Source of the DNA: Phaseolus vulgaris
Lineage: Eukaryota > Streptophyta > Magnoliopsida > Fabales > Fabaceae
DNA: 64,000 nt
Direction: 5' to 3'
NCBI RefSeq assembly: GCF_000499845.2
Contig: NC_023751.2
Location: 35,949,309 to 36,013,308 of the forward strand
Program-made: the position numbers and the translations under genes
Notes under the pieces: generated by a model
What the model saw: only the letters and a program-made list of their open reading frames with translations
What the model was told of the DNA's origin: nothing
The model's database searches: none
Shown here: one piece after another, positions 43,501-52,500 of the stretch
Layout of the letters: the number at the start of each line of letters is the position of its first letter
Numbering within the stretch: position 1 is the stretch's first letter

Positions 43501-46500
43501 CAAGGCTAGTAGATGCGGAGGAGGTGTTTCAGAAGGCTCAATTCAAATCCTGGCTTTGGATGAAGCACAAGGTGCATTCCTGTACTTATTCTTTCATAGA
43601 CTGGATTCTTAATCCAATGCTTTGCATTAGAAGTTATAATTAGGACTCCCAGATGCCAAGAGTTTTAAGACTACGACCTATACTGGATTTATAGTTGGTT
43701 GGAGGTGTTGGTGGGTTTGTCACGGCCTGCAGCTGGTGCAAGATGGAAAAGACATATGTACTTGTATGCAAGGGAGTCAAAAGGAATGTTAAGGACATGA
43801 TGGAAGATTCTGTTTTGATGTGTCTTTTAACAGACCAATGGAGGCAGGGTGTATGCTGGTTCAAGGTTCTTTTTGCAGGAAACAAAAACTGTGTTTTTTA
43901 TGTGGTGTTTTGGTTGTTGTGGAAATCCCTAAGTGTGTTTGCTGATCAACTAGTGGTTTCACATGTGGATGGTAGCAGTAGAGGTTGTGGTGGGGATTCA
44001 GACATGTTGGGGGATGTAAGTCGAAGTTGTAAACTCCAACCAATCTAAGTGCGAGATGGACCTTGGCAAGTAGGAAGTTGGTTTCTGATAAAAGTGAGCT
44101 TAAAAGGAACAAACAAGGGGAAACCAAAGTCCAAAGAGGAGCGAATGGAAGATGCTGCGTTGAAGTGATTAATTCTGTAACAAGTGCTACAATCGTGTCA
44201 CTGCAAGCTGAGTAGAAGGAATGTCATTGAGGTGGTGGAGATAACCAATATTTTGGTGTATTTTGGTGGTTTTGTAGTTGCAGTTTGCAGTGCTTATAGT
44301 ATTCCAATATGAGCACGGTGCTAGTTGAAATAGGAATGTTTAGCTTATGCAGCAAACATTATCTTTCTATTGCTTCTGGGGTCTTTGTTCATCTCTTTAT
44401 TCTTGGAGATTCTTAATGTGGTTTGGTTTATGTAAAAGGGTTTGTATCCCTCTTAATTTAATTTCATTCTTTACTGATAAAAAAAATATATTCATCTTTA
44501 CTGAATTTTGAGGATGGACAAGATTATATATATATATATGACCACAAAAACATTCATGAGGACCACATGCTAATCACTCAGGTTATAATCTCTTAGGCTA
44601 GAAACACAGAATCAATCAAAGTTTTCACAGACACTTTTAGTAATATACCATGCAGCAATTACCTTCCTAGCTAACAAATTTGGAAAATTTTGCAGATATT
44701 GCTTTGCAAATTCTACAAGAACGCTCGATGCTGGCAGTGGCGAGGGATGAGAACAACGACACAGGCTTGCATCTCTTGGCTCGAAAGACTTGTGGTTTTA
44801 GTGTTGGTGATCAATGGTATCTTCCAAACCAGATTTTGAACTCTAGTAAGTTCTTACAATCACTGTGTTACCTACATGGAAAACTAGGGTACTGGCTTCA
44901 TATTCTCCTTATACTGCTTTTCATACCCTCTATAGCCACTGCCTTTGCAAATTCTTATAACAATTCATGTGTAAATATTTATTCTTATATAATTCAAATT
45001 TATAACAAATATTTTTTTATAATTTAACTTATATCATTATTAAAATTTATAAAAAAAATAAATATGTTGAAGTTATAAGCTATATTTTGTATTTTAGATT
45101 TCACAATTTGAGTTATAATATAAAATTTTATTAAACTATTGACAATTTTCTTTAAAAAAACTTTTGAAATTTAATTCAGAAACTATGCATATTGAAAAAG
45201 AATAGACATGTAAGAAAAATAAACCTATAAATAAAAATAATAATAATAATAATAATAATTCAACTCATATTTAAAGAAATGTTTTTTTAGCAGCTCGACC
45301 ATTTTCCTATGTTTTTTTGGCTTTTGTATTCCAGATACACGAAAACGATCAAAGATAAACTTTTTTTTAAAAAATTTTAAGTTTAATTAAATTATAAATC
45401 TTTTATAAATTTATATATTTTTAAGTTGTGTTCTTATTAAATTTTTATATTTTTATATTTTTTTAGTTCAGTTTCTTTCGTTTAATTTTTCAAAACTTGT
45501 TTTTAAAAGCTAAAAACTGAAAAGTTCTTCATCTGTTGAAGAAGACAAAACTTTCCACCCATTTTCATTTTCTCAAATCTAAAACAGTTTTAAAATTAGA
45601 ATTATCAATCAAGATATCTTTCAACTTATTTTCAAAAACTTTTATTCAAAATTAATGAATAAAAACTAGTTTTAAAATCTAAAAACACAAAATTAAACAT
45701 ATGTGTCTCATCATTATAACTAATGACAGTCATTAATTACGAGAAACAGGCATGAAGGCAACTCCATTCGTCCAACTTGTTGAGTGTCTTTGGAACATGC
45801 TTCTACAACAAGATTACGATGAAACACAGTTGAGGACTTTCATAAGTCAACCATCACAAATAACATTTGATGCTACAAAAGTTGGAAATTTTGAATTTTT
45901 AGCTACACTTATGAGATCTTACCCTGATTTATTATGGGAAGTGGATCATAAAAACCGAAGCATAATTCACATTGCTGTTCTTCACCGCCATTCAACCATC
46001 TATTGTCTAATACACGAACTAGGCTCAATCAAAGATTTCATAGCAACTTTTGAAGACGATGAAGGAAACAACATATTGCATTATGCTGCTATGTTGTCAC
46101 CTCCAGACAAACTCAGCTTAATTTCCGGAGCAGCTCTTCAAATGACACATGAATTACTATGGTTCCAGGTATATTCATACAAGATTATATGATCCTATAT
46201 TATGCATATATTGATCTTTCTCTTTCAATTTTGGTTTCAAACTTAAACCATGCATGGTAGTTTATAATTACTCTAGAAAGAATATGAACCTGAAAATTTT
46301 GCTACATGATCCAGAGGAATTGTTGCTGCATAATCCATAGGAATTGCTGCACAAACCAGAAACACTTAGAAGCAATACTGTTGAATAAACTTTAAATGTT
46401 AGTTTGTGGATTTTAAAATTAGAAGTTACTAGAATATTATAGAATGAGGGTTTGGATAGGTGAAAGGTCAAAAGTTGTAAGTGGGATTTTAATTATGTTG

Positions 46501-49500
46501 TTGCTACCACGGTTAACGAAGGCGACCAGATATGACAACTGGAGCATTCAAATGAAAGCTCTTCTCGGTTCTCAGGATTCATGGGAGGTGGTCGAAGAAG
46601 GTTGTGAAGAACCAACAAATACCACGGGTTATACGGCGACTCAAACCAAGGCGTTGAAAGAGACGCGATCGAAAGATAAGGCAGCTTTGTACATGTTGTA
46701 TAGAGTTGTTGATGAGGCAATTTTTGAGAAGATTGCTGGTGCGTCCACTTCAAAGGAAGCATGGGACATATTGGAGAAGGTGTTCAAAGGAGCTGACCGA
46801 GTTAAGCAAGTGCGTCTACAAACTTTGCGTGGCGAGTTGGAGAACATGAAGATGATGGAGTCAGAAAGTGTATCTGACTACATCACGCGTGTACAGGCTG
46901 TGGTGAATCAACTCAACCGAAACGGTGAAACTCTGACCGATGCACGAGTTGTGGAGAAGATTTTGAGAACATTAACAGACAATTTTGGGAGTATTGTGTG
47001 CGCGATAGAAGAGTCAAAGGACCTTGCGACGCTCACAGTCGACGAGCTCGCCGGTTCTCTCGAGGCACACGAGCAACGAAAGAAGAAGAAGAAGGAGGAA
47101 ACACTCGAGCAAGCACTTCAAACCAAGGCGTCAATCAAAGACGAAAAGGTACTCTATCATCAAAATTCTCAATATAGAGGGCGTGGTCATGGAAGTCGTG
47201 GAAACGGTCGTGGTGGAAAAGGCAGCAACCTTGAAGGGTACTATAAGGAGAAGGAACATTCTAGCCAACCAAATTGGCGTGGAAGAGGACGTGGTAGAGG
47301 AAGAGGCGGCCGATCGAATTATTCCAACATCGAGTGCTACAAATGTCACAAATATGGTCACTATGCGAAGGATTGTAACTCTGACAAATGTTACAATTGT
47401 GGTAAAGTGGGGCATTGTGCAAAAGATTGTCGTGCTGATATAAAGATATAAGAAACAACCAACCTAGCCTTGGAAGTCGAAACAAATGAAGGTGTTCTCT
47501 TGATGGCTCAAGATGAAGTCAACATTAACAATGACACTCTGTGGTACCTCGACTCAGGAGCAAGCAACCATATGTGCGGTCACAAGTACCTATTCAAAGA
47601 TATGCAAAAGATTGAAGATGGTCATGTGTCATTTGGAGATGCATCAAAGGTGGAGGTCAAAGGCCGAGGTACGGTTTGCTACTTACAAAAGGATGGCTTA
47701 ATTGGGTCACTCCAAGATGTTTATTACGTACCAGACCTCAAGACCAACATTTTGAGTATGGGGCAACTCACGGAGAAAGGTTACTCGATATTTTTGAAAG
47801 ATCGACTCCTACACTTGAAGAACAAGCAAGGGCGTTTGGTTGCTCGAATCGAGATGGCAAGAAATCGGATGTACAAGCTGAATTTGAGAAGCATACGAGA
47901 AAAATGTTTGCAAGTCAACATAGAAGATAAGGCATTGTTGTGGCATCTCCGTTTTGGTCACCTACATCATGGTGGACTAAAAGAGTTAGCGAAGAAGAAT
48001 ATGGTGCACGGGCTATCCAACATGGACTACGAGGGAAAATTTTGTGAAGAATGTGTGCTCAGCAAGAATGTGAGAACCTCGTTTCCAAAGAAGGCTCAAT
48101 ATTGGGCTAAGCAACCTCTCGAATTGATTCATACCGACATATGTGGACCAATTACTCCAGAGTCCTTCAGCGGTAAAAGGTATTTCATTACCTTCATTGA
48201 TGATTTCTCACGGAAAACTTGGGTTTACTTTCTGAAAGAAAAATTCGAGGCATTTGAGGTGTTCAAAAAGTTCAAGGTGATGATGGAGAGGACAACTGAT
48301 AAACAGATCAAAGTTGTACGATCTGATAGAGGTGGCGAGTATACTTCAACGGTTTTCATGGAGTATTGCGAGGAGCAAGGCATAAGGCGATTTCTAACTG
48401 CACCATACACTCCTCAACAAAATGGTGTGGCCGAGAGGAAGAATCGGACCATTCTCGACATGGTTCGATCAATGCTTAAGAGCAAAAAGATGCCAAAGGA
48501 ATTTTGGGCGGAAGCTGTGCAATACGCCATCTATGTGCAAAATCGATGTCCACATGTGAAGTTAGATGGTCAAACACCACAAGAGGCATGGAGCGGACAA
48601 AAGCCAACAGTTTCTCATCTCAAAGTGTTTGGTAGTGTGGCTTATGCACACGTACCAGATCAACGAAGAACGAAGCTCGAAGACAAAAGCAAAAGGTATG
48701 TTTTTATTGGATATGATGAAAAGACAAAAGGGTACAAGCTACTTGATCCAATAAGCAAGAAGGTGACGGTGAGTCGTGATGTGCAAATAAATGAAGCAAG
48801 CGAGTGGGATTGGAAAAATTCTTCAGAGGTTATGATTGAAGTTGGAGAATCATCACCGACAAGTATAAATTTCGAAACAACCGATGATGAAGATGAACCA
48901 CGACAACCTAAAATTCGAAGTTTGCATGATTTGTATGATTCGACAAATGAGGTACACCTAGTATGTCTTTTGGCAGATGCAGAAAATATCAGCTTTGAAG
49001 AGGCGGTGCGAGACAAGAAGTGGCAAACTGCCATGGATGAGGAGATTAAAGCGATTGACCGCAACAACACATGGGAGCTAACAGAATTGCCAGAGGGAAG
49101 TCAGCCCATTGGTGTGAAGTGGATATTCAAGAAAAAGATGAATGCTCAAGGCGAGATAGAGAGGTACAAGGCGCGACTCGTTGCGAAGGGATACAAACAA
49201 AAGGAGGGAATTGACTACGATGAGGTGTTTGCTCCCGTTGTAAGAATGGAGACAATTCGATTGCTCATTTCCCAAGCGGCTCAATTTCAATGGCCGATAT
49301 TTCAAATGGATGTCAAGTCGGCATTCTTGAATGGTGTGCTTGAAAAAGAAGTCTACATCAAACAACCACCTGGGTACATGAAAATCGGAGAGGAGAAGAA
49401 GGTGCTAAAATTGAAAAAGGCACTTTACGGGTTGAAGCAAGCACCGCGGACATGGAATACTCGTATCGATACATACTTCAAGGAGAACGGGTTCAAGCAA

Positions 49501-52500
49501 TGTCCTTACGAGCATGCTCTTTACGCAAAGAACAATGGAGGTAACATGATATTTGTTGCTCTTTATGTTGATGATCTCATTTTTATGGGTAACAATAATG
49601 AGATGATAGAAGAGTTTAAGGGCACAATGAGACGGGAATTTGAGATGACAGATTTGGGATTGATGAAGTTTTTCCTTGGCTTGGAGGTTAGACAAAAAGA
49701 GACGGGTATTTTTGTATCACTGGAGACATATGCAAAAGAGATTTTGAAGAAGTACAAGATGGAAAATTGCAACCTAGTATCAATACCAATGGAACCAGGT
49801 GCAAAACTCTCAAAGTTCGATGGAGGAGAACGTGTCGATGCAAGTAGATACCGGAGTTTGGTAGGAAGCCTTCGTTATCTCACATGCACGAGACCGGATC
49901 TTTCATTAAGTGTCGGCATCATAAGTCGATTCATGGAGGAACCAGTTTACTCACATTGGAAGGCGTTGAAGCGAGTCCTACGGTACATCCAAGGTACTGT
50001 ATCACTTGGATTGTTCTACTCAAAAGCAGAAGATTACAAGTTGGTGGGTTACTCTGACAGTGATTGGTGTGGAGACATAGATGATTGGAAAAGTACATCG
50101 GGATATGTATTCTTTATGGGCAACACAGCATTTTCTTGGCTTTCAAAGAAGCAACCGATCGTGACGCTATCAACGTGTGAAGCTGAATATGTGGCAGCAT
50201 CTTGGTGTGTATGTCATGCGATATGGCTGAGAAACTTGTTGAGTAAGATGGAGCTAAAGCAACTAGATGCAACTGTGATTCAAGTTGACAACAAATCAGC
50301 AATTGAGTTGGCAAAGAACCCAGTGAACCATGAAAGAAGCAAACACATTGACGTTCGTTTTCACTTTATTCGTGATCATGTGAAGAAAGGAAGTGTGGAA
50401 TTGGTGCATGTGGCAAGTCAAGATCAAGTTGCTGATATCTTCACAAAACCGCTACCGAAAGTCTTTTTCGACAAATACAAGAAGATGATTGGCATGATGG
50501 ATGGTAGAAACATTTAAGTTTATGGGGGAGTTTTGTTGAATAAACTTTAAATGTTAGTTTGTGGGTTTTAAAATTAGAAGTTACTAGAATATTATAGAAT
50601 GAGGGTTTGGATAGGTGAAAGGTCAAAAGTTGTAAGTGGGATTTTAATTATGTTGTTAGTGGGATTTTAAGGTCATAATGTAGATCTTTCTAGAAGAGCT
50701 TACTAAAGCCTATAAAAAGGATGCTCTATCATTTGTAAGATGCACCACAGAAAGAAATACAATAGAGAGAATTACAAAGAAGAGTGTTTCTTTTAGAGAG
50801 AATTTAAGTGTGAGTGAGTGATTGCTTGTTTTACATATACTTCCGATCTAACAAGCATCAACATTAACAAGCATATAGTGTTTTTTTATCAGCAAAAGGA
50901 ATGGAATAAATATTTGATCATTGAGTTTTTTTATCAACAAAAGGAATAGAATAAATATTTGATCATTTAAGGAATGCTCAATTCCGTATACAAGTAAACC
51001 TGATAATAGAACACTACAAGAAAATCATGAAATAGAAACTACTTTTTAGATACCAAAATAATTAGTTGCAATAGTACCTAAATTAAAGACCATTTTAGAA
51101 ACTAAATAAAAAATTGGTTTTTATTATTGTTAAATAATTTCTAAATTGGTATCTAATTAACAACCAAGGTTTTAGAGACCAAATTTAGAAACTAAATAAT
51201 TGGTAGTTAAAACCTTGGTTGCTAATTAGATACCAATTTAAAAATTATTTAACAATAATAAAAACTAATTTAGAAACCAATTTTTTATTTAATTTCTAAA
51301 ATGGTCTCTAATTTAGTTACTATTGTAACTAATTATTTTCGTTTCTAAAAATTGGTTTCTATTTCATAATTTTTTGTAGTGGAATGATCATTTAGTTTGT
51401 ATAACACATTCCACATTTAACCATGATGTTTTTTCAATAAAACCTAACAATCCAAATCTTGCTAGTTTATAATTACAAACCATAATTACTCTAGAAAGAA
51501 TATGAACCTGAAAATTTTGCTACATGATCCAGAGGAATTGTTTCTGCATAATCCATAGGAATTGCTGCACAAACCAGAAACACTTAGAAGCATATACTTC
51601 CGATCTAACAAGCATAGGCATAAACAAGCATACAGTTTTTTTTATCAGAAAAGGAATGGAATAAATATTTGATCATTGAGTTTTTTTATCAACAAAAGGA
51701 ATAGAATAAATATTTGATCATTTAAGGAATGCTCCAATCCGTATACAAGTAAACCTGATAATAGAACACTACAAGAAAATCATGAAATAGAAACCAATTT
51801 TTAAATACCAAAATAATTAGTTGCAATAGTAACTAAATTAGAGACCATTTTAGAAACTAAATAAAAAGTTGGTTTCTAAATTAGTTTTTATTATTGTTAA
51901 ATAGTTTCTAAATTGGTATCTAATTAGCAACCAAGGTTTTAGAGACCAAATTTAGAAATTAAATAATTGGTAGTTAAAACCCTGATTGCTAATTAGATAC
52001 CAATTTAAAAATTATTTAATAATTATATAAACTAATTTAAAAACCAATTTTTTATTTAATTTCTAAAATGGTCTCTAATTTAGTTACTGTTGTAACTAAT
52101 TATTTTCGTCTCTAAAAATTAATTTCTATTTCATGATTTTTATCCATTTAGTTTGTATAACACATTCCACCTTTAACCATGATGTTTTTTCAATAAAACC
52201 TAACAATCCAAATCCAAACACAATACAAGTCAATATAATATAAACAAAAGATTCAAAACTTGAAAATTTCATCAAGTCGAAGTCCAGACCCAAATTCCAA
52301 ACCTTTATTTGAGCAAAAAACCAACGACACACATTTGTACCAGTCGTTTTGAGATAGAAAGGATAGTTACCTCCTCCACTACAAAACATATAACACAACA
52401 ACATCGAAGAAAAAAAAACCAGCAAAAAATAGATAAATTATACAATAAAATTCAAACATTGTATAGAATCCAACACCAATAAAAATAGGAAAAATTGCTT

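Larger units (their letters stand above)
46379..50835 (+). mobile_element. Ty1/copia retrotransposon, nearly complete, 5' LTR internally deleted
   Basis: A copia element in the sense direction of the ankyrin gene. The 5' LTR (46379-46503) keeps only its first 125 bases; the 3' LTR (50534-50835) is full length at 302 bp. Over the shared part the LTRs differ at one position, suggesting recent insertion. A polypurine tract (GGGGGAG, 50524-50530) precedes the 3' LTR. The target duplication is TATAC: 50836-50840 on the right, ATAC (one base lost) at 46375-46378 on the left. The empty site at 51593-51597 confirms the borders. Confidence 0.92.
46259..52213. repeat. Tandem duplication in intron 4 (about 745-bp unit)
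   Basis: Copy 1 runs from 46259 to 51458 and holds the copia element; copy 2 runs from about 51463 to 52213 without it. Both contain CTCTAGAAAGAATATGAACC, a short LINE tail, a CACTA foldback element and the end TAACAATCCAAAT. The copies differ by scattered changes, and copy 2 lacks the last bases (GTAGTGGAATG) of the CACTA element and its flank. Confidence 0.9.

Noticed and set aside
41689..44488. Twin-primed single LINE with inverted 5' part in intron 2
   Set aside because: The minus-strand piece has its own A-tail and hairpin at 41689-41746, so there are two separate insertions.
48660..49070. Minus-strand frames inside the copia Pol region
   Set aside because: They are shadows of a long, well-conserved plus-strand polyprotein and resemble no family.
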